Assembly (NCBI GenBank): GCA_028343155.1
Contig: JAOLXX010000017.1
Location: forward strand, 1-54,778
Reading direction: 5' to 3'
Origin: Polaribacter sp.
GTDB taxonomy: Bacteria > Bacteroidota > Bacteroidia > Flavobacteriales > Flavobacteriaceae
DNA length: 54,778 nt
Shown: positions 7,599 to 16,593 of the stretch, in pieces
How the letters are laid out: each line of letters opens with the position of its first letter
Numbering within the stretch: the first letter of the stretch is position 1
Position numbers and translations under genes: made by a program
The notes under the pieces: model-generated
Seen by the model: only the letters and a program-made list of their open reading frames with translations
What the model was told of the DNA's origin: nothing
Databases searched by the model: none

Positions 7599-9812
7599 TT
7601 ATTTTTTAGTAATATTTACTTTGCGCAAACCAATTTTAGAAAAATCTATAGGCTTAATACCCATTTCTAGTGCAGGCGAATCTGGCTTAAATCTAAAATC
7701 TCCATTTTCTGCATCAACAAATAATGGGTCCACTGCTTTACTGTTTTTGTCTACTCCGTTTTTTTGATTCTTTGCAATCAATTCTTTCCCTTTTTCAGGA
7801 TTTGTTTTACAGAAATAAATGTTATTATCCGTATCCGCATCCATTGCTCTCGCTAATGCTCTACCTCTTCTATCTTCTGAGGTTCTTCCTTTTCCAGCTG
7901 GTAATTCATCAATAAATTTTGATTCATTGGTAAACGCATAAAAAATATTATTTTTAATAGTTGCTCCTGTTAAAGGACCTTCTCTTACTGATAAATAATA
8001 TCCTCTTGGTGGAGCAATAATATTAACAACAATATTATTTTCTACTTTATTATCTAGTTTCGTAAGAATACCTTGAGAAGTAGCATTGAAAATAATATTC
8101 TCTGTAATTAAAGTTCCTGTTTGCCCTCCATCTGTTCTAATAGCTGCTTGCATAATCATATTTGCAACCATATCGTGTATGTAATTTCTACGAATAATGT
8201 TTCCTTTACCAGAACCACGAATGTAAATGGCATTACCATCTCCTAACCTTTGCATTCCATGATGAATTTCATTATTTTCTACAATATTATCATTAGTATG
8301 CAAATAAGGCAACACTTCTTCTAAAGTTACATCTTTCGTAAACACCGGCATTTCATCCTTTCTAAATGTTCTTAAAAGTTCTCTTCCTTTACCTTTTTTA
8401 GCAAGAAATTGAGTCATACAACCCGATAAAATGATTGCTGTATAATCCAAGTGATGAATAAGGTTATTTGCGATATAATTCTCTCCACTTTGCCAAACAA
8501 ATATTCCTGGTGAATGCCAGTAAATTTCACCTACATGATGTATATTATTGTTATAAATAGTATTCTTTTTATTCACATCTTTTGTTCCAGGTCCATAGCC
8601 TGCAAGCAAAATACCTCCACCTCCCATATGTTCAATATGGTTGTTGGAAATTTTATTATTGATTCCGTGTAAATCTAATCTTATGGCTCCACTACCACTA
8701 TGTAAAAAATGAGAGTTTTCAATACTACAATTTTCAGTCCCTCTAAAGCGAACTAAAGCATTATCCTTATCCATCATATCCCAATCATGTTGCAAACCTT
8801 TATCATCTGAGTTTAATGTATATCTTTCTCCATGTTTAAAAGTCAAACCATTAAAATGTAAGTTTCGAACAGGAATATCTTCTTTTTTACTTTGTGTAAT
8901 TTTCCCTTCTACACGAATCAATTCCATTAATTTTGGAGCTAATACTGGAGAATCGTTTCTTGGCCAAAGATAAACTTTACCTTCTTTTGTGTTTAACACC
9001 CATTCTCCTTTTTCATCTAATGCCTCTAAAACATTCTCTACCCAACAATTCTCTGTCTTTTTAAGAAAATGTAGCACATTCATTCCGTAGGTAGCATTTA
9101 CGGAAGTATAAGCTGTATTCTTTTTTTCATTCACCGATTCTAAAGGAAGCATATTTGTTATCCAAGCATGATGAGGTCTTACTTTTATTTCAACATCCGT
9201 TACATTGTCCCAATTTTTTAAAAATCCGTCAGGAAATTTCAAGCGATTTCTACCATTCTGTTTTTCTCCTGTTATAATCCCTTTTGATTGCGCTCTTGGC
9301 AGCATTCCTTCATCATCATAGAGTGTTAAAAATTTATCAGAAACATTTGCAACATATATATTTCCTTCTGCTTCTTTTGGAAGTCCAGGCAGTTTTGTTG
9401 TTACTTTCTGCCAACCTTTAATTTCTTGCCCTGAACTAAACACGGGTTTTTCTCCTGGGTAAGCTGCATACGTAATTGTATAATTATCTTCAGCAGCATC
9501 TTTTAAATCGAAAACTACAGTTTTATTTAATTGATAAACACCACCTTTTATGTATACTAAGATGTCTTTTAATTTTTCTTTTTTAAAATCGCGAACTGCC
9601 TTTTTTGCGTGTTCTAAAGTTGCAAAAGGACCATCTGTTTTAGCTGCATTTGGCTCTGCTAAAGTACCAGACCAATTATCTGAACCTTGCGTAGATACAA
9701 AAAAATCAGCTTTATTATTTGTATTTATTTGTGCAGAACTAAATCCTAATCCAACAATTAAGGTGAATATGACAATCCATTTGTTTTTAATTTTATGCAT
9801 AATTTTCATCAA
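7599..9812 (-). CDS. Secreted right-handed parallel beta-helix glycosidase (GH141-like), copy A
   Basis: The 737-residue protein has a signal peptide (…LGFSSAQ). It opens with the hallmark ADFFVSTQGSDNWSGTL... PFATLEHAKKAVRDF, shared by GH141 and related beta-helix glycosidases. Repeated coil motifs with Asn ladders follow at about 330-640 (NNHIEHMGGGGILL, NNNIHHVGEIYW, NNEIHHGMQRLGDGNAIYIRG). The C-terminus has DPLFVDAENGDFRFKPDSPA, typical of the group. Characterised GH141 members act as alpha-L-fucosidase or xylanase, and GH120 relatives act as beta-xylosidase; either linkage would suit this locus. It is a tandem paralogue of the 721-residue gene immediately upstream. The family label rests on motif recall, not on a search. 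Confidence 0.75.
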   Translation of the reverse strand: MMKIMHKIKNKWIVIFTLIVGLGFSSAQINTNNKADFFVSTQGSDNWSGTLAEPNAAKTDGPFATLEHAKKAVRDFKKEKLKDILVYIKGGVYQLNKTVVFDLKDAAEDNYTITYAAYPGEKPVFSSGQEIKGWQKVTTKLPGLPKEAEGNIYVANVSDKFLTLYDDEGMLPRAQSKGIITGEKQNGRNRLKFPDGFLKNWDNVTDVEIKVRPHHAWITNMLPLESVNEKKNTAYTSVNATYGMNVLHFLKKTENCWVENVLEALDEKGEWVLNTKEGKVYLWPRNDSPVLAPKLMELIRVEGKITQSKKEDIPVRNLHFNGLTFKHGERYTLNSDDKGLQHDWDMMDKDNALVRFRGTENCSIENSHFLHSGSGAIRLDLHGINNKISNNHIEHMGGGGILLAGYGPGTKDVNKKNTIYNNNIHHVGEIYWHSPGIFVWQSGENYIANNLIHHLDYTAIILSGCMTQFLAKKGKGRELLRTFRKDEMPVFTKDVTLEEVLPYLHTNDNIVENNEIHHGMQRLGDGNAIYIRGSGKGNIIRRNYIHDMVANMIMQAAIRTDGGQTGTLITENIIFNATSQGILTKLDNKVENNIVVNIIAPPRGYYLSVREGPLTGATIKNNIFYAFTNESKFIDELPAGKGRTSEDRRGRALARAMDADTDNNIYFCKTNPEKGKELIAKNQKNGVDKNSKAVDPLFVDAENGDFRFKPDSPALEMGIKPIDFSKIGLRKVNITKK

Positions 9813-9840
9813 TTTAAATTTTTAAGGAATACAATGTTTT

Positions 9841-12006
9841 TTATTTTTGATTTCTTAACCCAATTTTTGAAATATCTATGGGTAGAATCCCCATTTTTAG
9901 AGCTGGAGAATTTGGTTGAAAACTAAAATCTCCATTATCTGGATCTACAAATAGCGGGTCTATTGCTTTGCTATTTTTATCTACTCCATCTCTTTGTGAT
10001 TTGGCTAATCTCTTTTCTGCAATTGTATTATCAGCTTTACTAAAATAAATGTTATAATCTGAATCCATATCTTTTATTCTAGCAGGTACTCTACCTCTGC
10101 TATCTTCACCTACCAAACCCTTTCCTGCTTTTGGTTCTGAAAGAAAAATACACATATCTGTAGTTGAGTAAAAAATATTTCGCTTCAACGTTGCACCTGT
10201 TGATGGACCTTCTACCAATTTTAGATAGAGACCACCTCTAGGTGGGCCAACATCTGCAATAATATTATTTTCAAAACGATTATTGAGTTTTAAAGTCATT
10301 CCTTGTGAGTTGCATTTGTAAATCAGGTTTTCTGAAATTAACACATCCATTTGTCCTCCATCTGTTCTAATAGCACTCTGTTTTCCAGTTTTTGCTACTA
10401 AATCATGTATATAATTTCTGCGAATGATATTACCTGCACCAGCTGCTCGAATATAAATACCATTTCCATCACCTAACTTTTTCATTACGTGGTGGATTTC
10501 ATTATTTTCTATAATGTTATTTTTACTATGCCAATAAGGGCGAACATCATCTGGTACTAAATCATTTACTTTAGGCAACTTCCCTATTTCGTGCCAACGA
10601 ATGGCTCTGTGTTGTTCTCTTCTGTTAGAGGGTTTAAAAAATCGAATCACACAACCTGAAACGATTAAACCACAGTAATTTGTATTATGAATTAAATTGT
10701 TAGCGACTCTATTATCTCCACTATTCCAAAGAAAAATACCTGGCGATTGCCAATAAATTTCACCTATATGATGAATATTATTATTATTAACTGTATTGTT
10801 TTTATTTACATCTTTAGTACCTGGGCCATAACCACAAAGTAGAATTCCACCACCACCCATTTGTTCTATATGGTTGTTGGATATGTTATTATTGATCCCA
10901 AATAAATCGACTCTTATTGCACCACTTCCACTTTGTAAAAAATGAGAATTTTGTATCGAACAATTTTCTGCGCCTCTAAAACGAACCATTGCATTATCCT
11001 TGTCTAGCATATCCCAATCGTGTTGCAAACCAGCATCATCCTTGGTTAACGTATAACGTTCTCCGTGTTTAAAAGTAAGCCCTTTAAAGTGAATGTTACG
11101 TACAGGAATATCTGTTACTCCTTTAAAATCTATTTTACCTTCTACTTTAATGAGTTCTAATAAAGTTGGTGCAACAATAGAAAACTTGTTATTTCTAGGC
11201 CAGAGATATACTTTTTTCTCTTTTGTATTCAATACCCATTCTCCTTGTTTGTCTAATGCTTCTAAAACATTTTCTACCCAAAAACCTTTTTTGGTTATTG
11301 CATACGTAGCATCAACTGATGTAAGCGCAACGCCTTTTTTTTCATCAACAGATTTTAGTGGTAACATATTTACAATCCAATCACGCGTTGGACGCACCAA
11401 AATTTCTACATCTTCTACATTAGACCAGTTTTTTAAAGTTCCTTTCGGAAAAAGGAGTTTGTTCTTTTTACTCCCTTTTAAAGGGACATAACGTTCTGAT
11501 TGTGCACGTGGCAACATACCCTCATCATCATAAAGGGTTAAGAATTTATCAGAAACTTTTGCTGCCCAAACATTCCCAACAGCTTCTTTAGGTAAACCTG
11601 GAAGTGATTTCGTTACTTTTTCCCAACCTGTAATTTCTTTTCCAGAACTAAACACAGGTGTTTCATTTGGATATCCAGCGTATGTTATTGTATTTTTTTC
11701 TTCACCAGAATCTTTTAAATCGAAAACTACCGTTTTTCTGAGTTGATAAACGCCTTCACGAATCAAAACAACAATATCTTTTGATTGCTGTTTTTTTAAT
11801 TTACGAACAGCATCCTTAGCTTGCTCTAATGTTGCAAAAGGTCCATCAGTTTTAGATGCATTTGGAGCTGCTAAAGTACCTGACCAATTATCGGAACCAA
11901 TTGTGGATACAAAAAAATCTGCTGAAGGTGCTTCAGAATTTGTTTGAGCTATAGCACTAAAACATCCTATGATTAGTGTGAAAATTATGAGTATGTTTTT
12001 TTTCAT
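9841..12006 (-). CDS. Secreted right-handed parallel beta-helix glycosidase (GH141-like), copy B
   Basis: The 721-residue paralogue of the adjacent gene follows the same order: signal peptide (…CFSAIAQ), ADFFVSTIGSDNWSGTL, PFATLEQAKDAVRKL, VFSSGKEITGWEKV, LYDDEGMLPRAQS, and the beta-helix with NNHIEQMGGGGILL and NNNIHHIGEIYWQSPGIFLW. It ends DPLFVDPDNGDFSFQPNSPA. The clearest divergence is at about 455-500, where this copy has CVIRFFKPSNRREQHRAIRW and the other copy differs. That loop may alter the substrate pocket. Only 28 nt separate the two copies, which fits local duplication followed by specialisation. Confidence 0.75.
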   Translation of the reverse strand: MKKNILIIFTLIIGCFSAIAQTNSEAPSADFFVSTIGSDNWSGTLAAPNASKTDGPFATLEQAKDAVRKLKKQQSKDIVVLIREGVYQLRKTVVFDLKDSGEEKNTITYAGYPNETPVFSSGKEITGWEKVTKSLPGLPKEAVGNVWAAKVSDKFLTLYDDEGMLPRAQSERYVPLKGSKKNKLLFPKGTLKNWSNVEDVEILVRPTRDWIVNMLPLKSVDEKKGVALTSVDATYAITKKGFWVENVLEALDKQGEWVLNTKEKKVYLWPRNNKFSIVAPTLLELIKVEGKIDFKGVTDIPVRNIHFKGLTFKHGERYTLTKDDAGLQHDWDMLDKDNAMVRFRGAENCSIQNSHFLQSGSGAIRVDLFGINNNISNNHIEQMGGGGILLCGYGPGTKDVNKNNTVNNNNIHHIGEIYWQSPGIFLWNSGDNRVANNLIHNTNYCGLIVSGCVIRFFKPSNRREQHRAIRWHEIGKLPKVNDLVPDDVRPYWHSKNNIIENNEIHHVMKKLGDGNGIYIRAAGAGNIIRRNYIHDLVAKTGKQSAIRTDGGQMDVLISENLIYKCNSQGMTLKLNNRFENNIIADVGPPRGGLYLKLVEGPSTGATLKRNIFYSTTDMCIFLSEPKAGKGLVGEDSRGRVPARIKDMDSDYNIYFSKADNTIAEKRLAKSQRDGVDKNSKAIDPLFVDPDNGDFSFQPNSPALKMGILPIDISKIGLRNQK

Positions 12007-12023
12007 TTTCTATTAGTTTTGTA

Positions 12024-12245
12024 TTAGTTGAAACCTTTATTTTTTTTTAAGAATGTGTTAGAGGAATAATAAACCCCATCTACATAAAAATATTCTAATG
12101 GTTTATTAAATGCAGCAAGTTCAATACCTGGTATTATTTGAAGCTTACTGATTGTAGGTTGCTTTTGGTTTTTATTTATTTGAACTGCTGTTTTACATGA
12201 AATAGCTAATAAGATAAATAACGTTAAAGTTATAATTTTTTTCAT
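12024..12245 (-). CDS. Small putative lipoprotein, 73 aa
   Basis: The N-terminus MKKIITLTLFILLAISCKT is a lipoprotein-type signal with the lipid-anchored Cys at residue 17. The mature part is only ~56 residues and ends EYFYVDGVYYSSNTFLKKNK. No family is recognised. It lies 17 nt upstream of beta-helix copy B and 193 nt downstream of a sulfatase gene, the largest gap in this part of the locus. It may be a genuine small surface lipoprotein or a shortened relic of a longer one. Confidence 0.6.
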   Translation of the reverse strand: MKKIITLTLFILLAISCKTAVQINKNQKQPTISKLQIIPGIELAAFNKPLEYFYVDGVYYSSNTFLKKNKGFN

Positions 12246-12438
12246 GTTATATTTTTTTTATCTCTATTTCCAGCTAGCGTATTTAAACTCAAAAAATTCA
12301 TTGATTTCTCAACCAATACCTATTACAAATATCTATCCAAATTAAAAAAAGGGGTTGCTCTTTTCCTGCATTTCGTTACCCAGTTCAACCATATTGGTTT
12401 TAATAACGTGTAAAAAATAGCAAAATCAAAACAAAGAT

Positions 12439-13995
12439 TTAGTTTATAATGGCTTTAATTTGAGGCCAATTGTCCATTCCTTCATTAGTTTGTTTGGCTC
12501 CCTGTGTACTTCTTCCGTCTAAAATGATTTTTTTAAGCGCTGCTTTTAGTTCCGTTGCTTTTTCTGAATGCTCAGCAATTAAGTTTTTGGTTTCTGCTAT
12601 ATCATCTTTCAAATTATACAATTGCATTTTAGGCAAGTCTAATTTTTGCTTTCTGATATCCTTAGGACTAGGGTAACTCCAACCACCAGAACCTGGGCAA
12701 GTAATTAATTTCCAATCTCCTTTTCTAATAGCAAAATCTCCACTAATTGAGTGACTCACTAAATACTCTCTAATATCAATATCTTTTGTACCTGTAATTA
12801 AAGGCAACATACTATTGCTATCTTCTCCTTCTGAATCTTTTATTATATAACCTGCTATGTCTGCACAAGTCGCAAAGAAATCTGTTGTACAAATTGTTTT
12901 AGTTGTACTCGCACTTTTTAATGCTTTTGCTGGCCATTCAACAATAAAAGGCACTCTATGTCCGCCTTCAAAAATATCTGCTTTCGATCCTCTAAAAACG
13001 CCACTTGGTTTATGATTAACTGCAGCCAATTCTTCGAAATCTGCTTTTGGAGAGCAACCATTATCACTCGTAAAAACCAACAATGTATTTTCTGAAATTC
13101 CTTGACGTTTTAGCTCTTTTCTTATTTGCCCCACAACATCATCTACCTGCATTACAAAATCTCCATATTCATTGGTTTTACTTTTTCCTAAAAATTGTGC
13201 TGAAGGTAAAATAGGCGTATGTGGTGCTGGTAATGGAAAATATAAGAAGAAAGGTTTGCTATTTTTGGCTTGATTGCCAATGTAAGTGACCGCTTTATCT
13301 GTTAAATCTTGTAAGACTGTATTGTGGTCAAAATCATCTGCGGTTAGTCCTTTTCTCCAAAATTTTTTCTTCTTATTTGCTGTATATTTTGTAGGTACCC
13401 TAGTTGGCATATCATTTTCTACATATACATATGGTGCCATATCTAAGGAAGCACAAAAACCGAAAGAATAGTCAAAACCGTGTGTTGATGGACCGTTTTT
13501 AATAGGAGCAGTAAAATCTACAACAGGAGCTGTTCTTGGACTATTTGGTTTTGGATCTTCTTTAAGAATTTTCCAATCCCAACCTAAATGCCATTTCCCA
13601 ACAAAAGCTGTAGCATATCCCTGTGACTGTAGCATTTCTGCAATTGTAACGCGTTCTTGTTTTATCAATGATTTTGAATAGCCATTTATTACGCTCTTTT
13701 TTAAAGTGCTTCTCCAATTATATCTGCCTGTTAAAATTCCATAACGAGTTGGTGTACAAACTGCTGATGAAGTATGAGCATCTGTAAATTTTACACCATT
13801 TATAGCCATTTGATCTAAATTAGGCGTTGCTATCTTTCCATCAGAATTATAATTTTGCACATCACCATAACCTAAATCATCTGCCAAAATATAAATGATG
13901 TTTGGTTGTTGTTTTATGGTGGATGTTTGATTTGAGGTAGTTTTGCAAGCAACTGCAATGACTACGAATACTAATAAGCTAATTTTTAATTTCAT
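12439..13995 (-). CDS. Sulfatase, S1 type (formylglycine-dependent), putative lipoprotein
   Basis: The product is 518 residues long, with a lipoprotein-like N-terminus (VVIAVACK, Cys 17). Metal-site ADDLGYGD lies at 38-45. The CxPxR active-site motif is VCTPTRYGILTG with Cys 80, the residue converted to formylglycine. FVGKWHLGWDW and FTSDNGCSPKADF supply further metal and sulfate ligands. The conversion needs a maturase that is not in the window. Extended YNWRS after the motif resembles the 554-residue sulfatase at 20774 (TPSRYALLTGQYPIR) more than the others. It is expected to remove a sulfate ester from a sugar in the periplasm or at the cell surface; the position is unknown. Confidence 0.93.
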   Translation of the reverse strand: MKLKISLLVFVVIAVACKTTSNQTSTIKQQPNIIYILADDLGYGDVQNYNSDGKIATPNLDQMAINGVKFTDAHTSSAVCTPTRYGILTGRYNWRSTLKKSVINGYSKSLIKQERVTIAEMLQSQGYATAFVGKWHLGWDWKILKEDPKPNSPRTAPVVDFTAPIKNGPSTHGFDYSFGFCASLDMAPYVYVENDMPTRVPTKYTANKKKKFWRKGLTADDFDHNTVLQDLTDKAVTYIGNQAKNSKPFFLYFPLPAPHTPILPSAQFLGKSKTNEYGDFVMQVDDVVGQIRKELKRQGISENTLLVFTSDNGCSPKADFEELAAVNHKPSGVFRGSKADIFEGGHRVPFIVEWPAKALKSASTTKTICTTDFFATCADIAGYIIKDSEGEDSNSMLPLITGTKDIDIREYLVSHSISGDFAIRKGDWKLITCPGSGGWSYPSPKDIRKQKLDLPKMQLYNLKDDIAETKNLIAEHSEKATELKAALKKIILDGRSTQGAKQTNEGMDNWPQIKAIIN

Positions 13996-14013
13996 TGTAT
14001 ATATTTTTTAATA

Positions 14014-15054
14014 TTAATGCATTTCGAACCTTACTAAATAAGCTTCTCCTTTTTTCACTTTCATAGCTATTCCCCATTTTGGAGGTTCTGTGATTTTATT
14101 TTGGTTTTCTAAATCTGGTCTATATAATCCTGGAGCTTTTGGTATTTTTGATAAATTATCAACCAAAGTCGAAAAATGAACTCCATCTTCTGCGTAATTT
14201 ATAGATTTACTTATAGAAGCTAATGAGGCAACTCCTTTGCCCTTTTTCCAAATTAATACCTCGTGACTTTTTTTTAATAAAGCGCCTTTATGTTTGGTAT
14301 AAGGACCTTCTGGTTGATCTGTATAAGCAACACTCATTTCTGTTAATTTAGGCCCTTTTTTTCCGTGTACAATTGATCTTCCTTTATAATACAACCAAAT
14401 TTTATTATCTTTAACTAACAAGCTAGCATCATCTATTCTATAGCTATCAAAATCTTCTGGTATTTTACTAATTTCTAAAATAGGATTATTAGCAACTCTT
14501 TTAAAAGGACCATCTGGGCTATCTGAAACAGCCAAACCTATAGCCGTAAAATCTGTTGTATGATTGCCTTCAAATTTTCCTTTTGGGTTTCCTGGAGTGG
14601 GTTGTACGCCTGTGTAATACAAATAATATTTCCCTCTAAAAGCCAAAATATTTGGTGTAAAAACGGAATGGCTATCAAAATCTCCTTGTTTTCCTAAACC
14701 AAGTGCTTCTCCTTGTTCTTGCCAAGTATGCCCTTCATCTTTTGAAGTTGCATACCAAATAGTTGCCCAATATCCTGATGTAATAGGGCTATCCATTCTA
14801 GAATACCAAACATAATACGTATCGTCTACTTTTATAATATCACTATTATCACGCCTGTTATAAATACTGTCTTTTCCTATTCCTGTTATTTCTTGATAAG
14901 TAAACGACGGTAAAGTTAAGTTGTTATTATGAAGAATATTGTCCGTTTCTTTGAACTCTTTTTTATTTGTGAAATTAAAGTTTGTGAAAATTACAAACAT
15001 AATGAACAAATAAAAAATTGTACTATAGCTGTTCTGTTTATTTATTAATTTCAT
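14014..15054 (-). CDS. GH117-like five-bladed beta-propeller glycosidase
   Basis: The 346-residue protein has an N-terminal membrane-type segment (about 12-28) that could serve as signal peptide. Propeller motifs include NRRDNSDIIKVDDTYYVWY, a WATIWYATSKDEGHTW strand, SHSVFTPNILAFRGKYYLYY, YRIDDASLLVKDNKIWLYYK and SHEVLIWKKGKGVASL. The three GH117 catalytic positions seem present: Asp 69 (RRD), Asp 208 (RIDD) and His 264 (SHEV), with spacing close to that in characterised 3,6-anhydro-L-galactosidases. A GH43-like enzyme is the alternative. The usual RRDPS is RRDNS here. GH117-type enzymes take L-configured sugars from the end of marine glycans, and related propellers may accept other sugars. 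It sits between two sulfatase genes. Confidence 0.65.
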   Translation of the reverse strand: MKLINKQNSYSTIFYLFIMFVIFTNFNFTNKKEFKETDNILHNNNLTLPSFTYQEITGIGKDSIYNRRDNSDIIKVDDTYYVWYSRMDSPITSGYWATIWYATSKDEGHTWQEQGEALGLGKQGDFDSHSVFTPNILAFRGKYYLYYTGVQPTPGNPKGKFEGNHTTDFTAIGLAVSDSPDGPFKRVANNPILEISKIPEDFDSYRIDDASLLVKDNKIWLYYKGRSIVHGKKGPKLTEMSVAYTDQPEGPYTKHKGALLKKSHEVLIWKKGKGVASLASISKSINYAEDGVHFSTLVDNLSKIPKAPGLYRPDLENQNKITEPPKWGIAMKVKKGEAYLVRFEMH

Positions 15055-15086
15055 AATTCTTGCAAGCTATTTGTGTTTAATAATTC

Positions 15087-16592
15087 TTAAAATTCTAATA
15101 CAGATGATTTTGGCAGTGGAACCTTGTTCTCTTTCCTCCAAGTAACAAGTTCCGCCAATAATTCTGAACCCTTTTCAGAATTTTTATCAATTATATTTTC
15201 ACTTTCCTTTAAGTCTTCTTCTAAATTGTATAATTCAACTTTTCCGTCATTCAAAAACTGAATCAATTTCCATTTTCCTTTTCTGATGACAGAACAAGGT
15301 GGATTTCTATACCTACTAGCCAAATGCCAAAAAAGTGGTCTTTCTTTAAAAGACTTGTTTTTTAATAGCGTCACTATACTTTTTCCATCTAAAACACTAT
15401 TGTAGTTTTTAACTTTAGCCAAGTCTAAAAAAGTTGGAAAATAATCTAACCCAGAAATTGGTGTTTTGGAAATTCCAGCATTAATTTGCCCTTTCCAATT
15501 TACAAAAGCAGGAACTCTTATTCCGCCTTCATACACCATTCCTTTTGCACCTCTTAAAGCATTTGACTTACTTGTTAATCCATTAAAACCATTATCTGAT
15601 GTAAATATTACAACCGTATTTTCGCGTAAACCTTCTTTATCTAGATAATCGAAAATTCGTTTTATATTTTCATCAATAGAAGCAATCATACTTGCATAAC
15701 CTGCAGCTTCAGCTTTATTTTTTATACCCTGACCTGTAATGGTATCAGCATGTTTCTTCATAAATTTTTGATAGGCTGCATCTGTCCTTGCTACAATTGG
15801 ACGATGAGGCGCATAATAATGAAGATTTACAAAAAAGGGTTGTTCTTTGTTTTGTTTGATAAAATCAATTGCATCACTGGTCAATCTATCTGTTAGCCAT
15901 TCATCCTCTTTTTTATCTTCAATAAAAGGATTTTTAAAAGGCGCTTTATAACCTCCGCTTTCAGATTTATAACCTTTTTCATAACCTCTGGCAGGATCAC
16001 CCCACCAAGTGCCGCCAACATTTTTATCAAATCCTTTTCCTATTGGATAATATTGTTGAATTTCTGCTGATTGATGATTTGCTAGCCAATCTAACGTTCC
16101 GTTTGCGGGTTGCTTTAAATGCTTTTGAAAAGGATATTTTTTTTCTTTTTGAGGATTTGGGCCAACAACGTGCCATTTTCCTAAATGAATGGAGGTATAC
16201 CCAGCTTTTTTCAACGGTTCTGCATACATTGTATGTTCTAAACTCACTGTCCATCGTGAAAATATATTGTCTAGATTATTTCCTCTCTCTAAAACAGGTA
16301 CATTATAAACGCCTGTTCTAAAAGACTGTTTACCCGTTAACAAAGCTGCTCTTGATGGTGAACAAGTTGGATACATATAGGCATCACTAAACACCAAACT
16401 TTCCTTTGCAAATGCATCTAAATTTGGTGTTTCAAACCATTGACTTCCCATAAAACCAACATCTTGCCAGCCTAAATCGTCTGCCAAAATAAAAATAATA
16501 TTGGGTTTGGTTTGTTCTTTTTCTTGACTATTACAAGCCAAAACTATCAAAAGAACCTTAGCAATAAATATGATTTTAGAAAGTTTTATCAT
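15087..16592 (-). CDS. Sulfatase, S1 type, lipoprotein
   Basis: The product is 501 residues long, with lipobox VLAC (Cys 20) after a hydrophobic stretch. Motifs are ADDLGWQDVGF, TCSPSRAALLTG with the formylglycine Cys at 77, IHLGKWHVVGP, NLHYYAPHRPI and FTSDNGFNGL. The insertion around 90-115 (VYNVPVLERGNNLDN) and the C-terminal LYNLEEDLKESENI are typical of exo-sulfatases in algal PULs. The gene starts 1 nt after the DUF6786 gene stops, so the two are probably translated in a coupled way. Its exact sulfatase subfamily and sulfate position are not decidable by eye. Confidence 0.93.
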   Translation of the reverse strand: MIKLSKIIFIAKVLLIVLACNSQEKEQTKPNIIFILADDLGWQDVGFMGSQWFETPNLDAFAKESLVFSDAYMYPTCSPSRAALLTGKQSFRTGVYNVPVLERGNNLDNIFSRWTVSLEHTMYAEPLKKAGYTSIHLGKWHVVGPNPQKEKKYPFQKHLKQPANGTLDWLANHQSAEIQQYYPIGKGFDKNVGGTWWGDPARGYEKGYKSESGGYKAPFKNPFIEDKKEDEWLTDRLTSDAIDFIKQNKEQPFFVNLHYYAPHRPIVARTDAAYQKFMKKHADTITGQGIKNKAEAAGYASMIASIDENIKRIFDYLDKEGLRENTVVIFTSDNGFNGLTSKSNALRGAKGMVYEGGIRVPAFVNWKGQINAGISKTPISGLDYFPTFLDLAKVKNYNSVLDGKSIVTLLKNKSFKERPLFWHLASRYRNPPCSVIRKGKWKLIQFLNDGKVELYNLEEDLKESENIIDKNSEKGSELLAELVTWRKENKVPLPKSSVLEF

Positions 16593-16593
16593 A

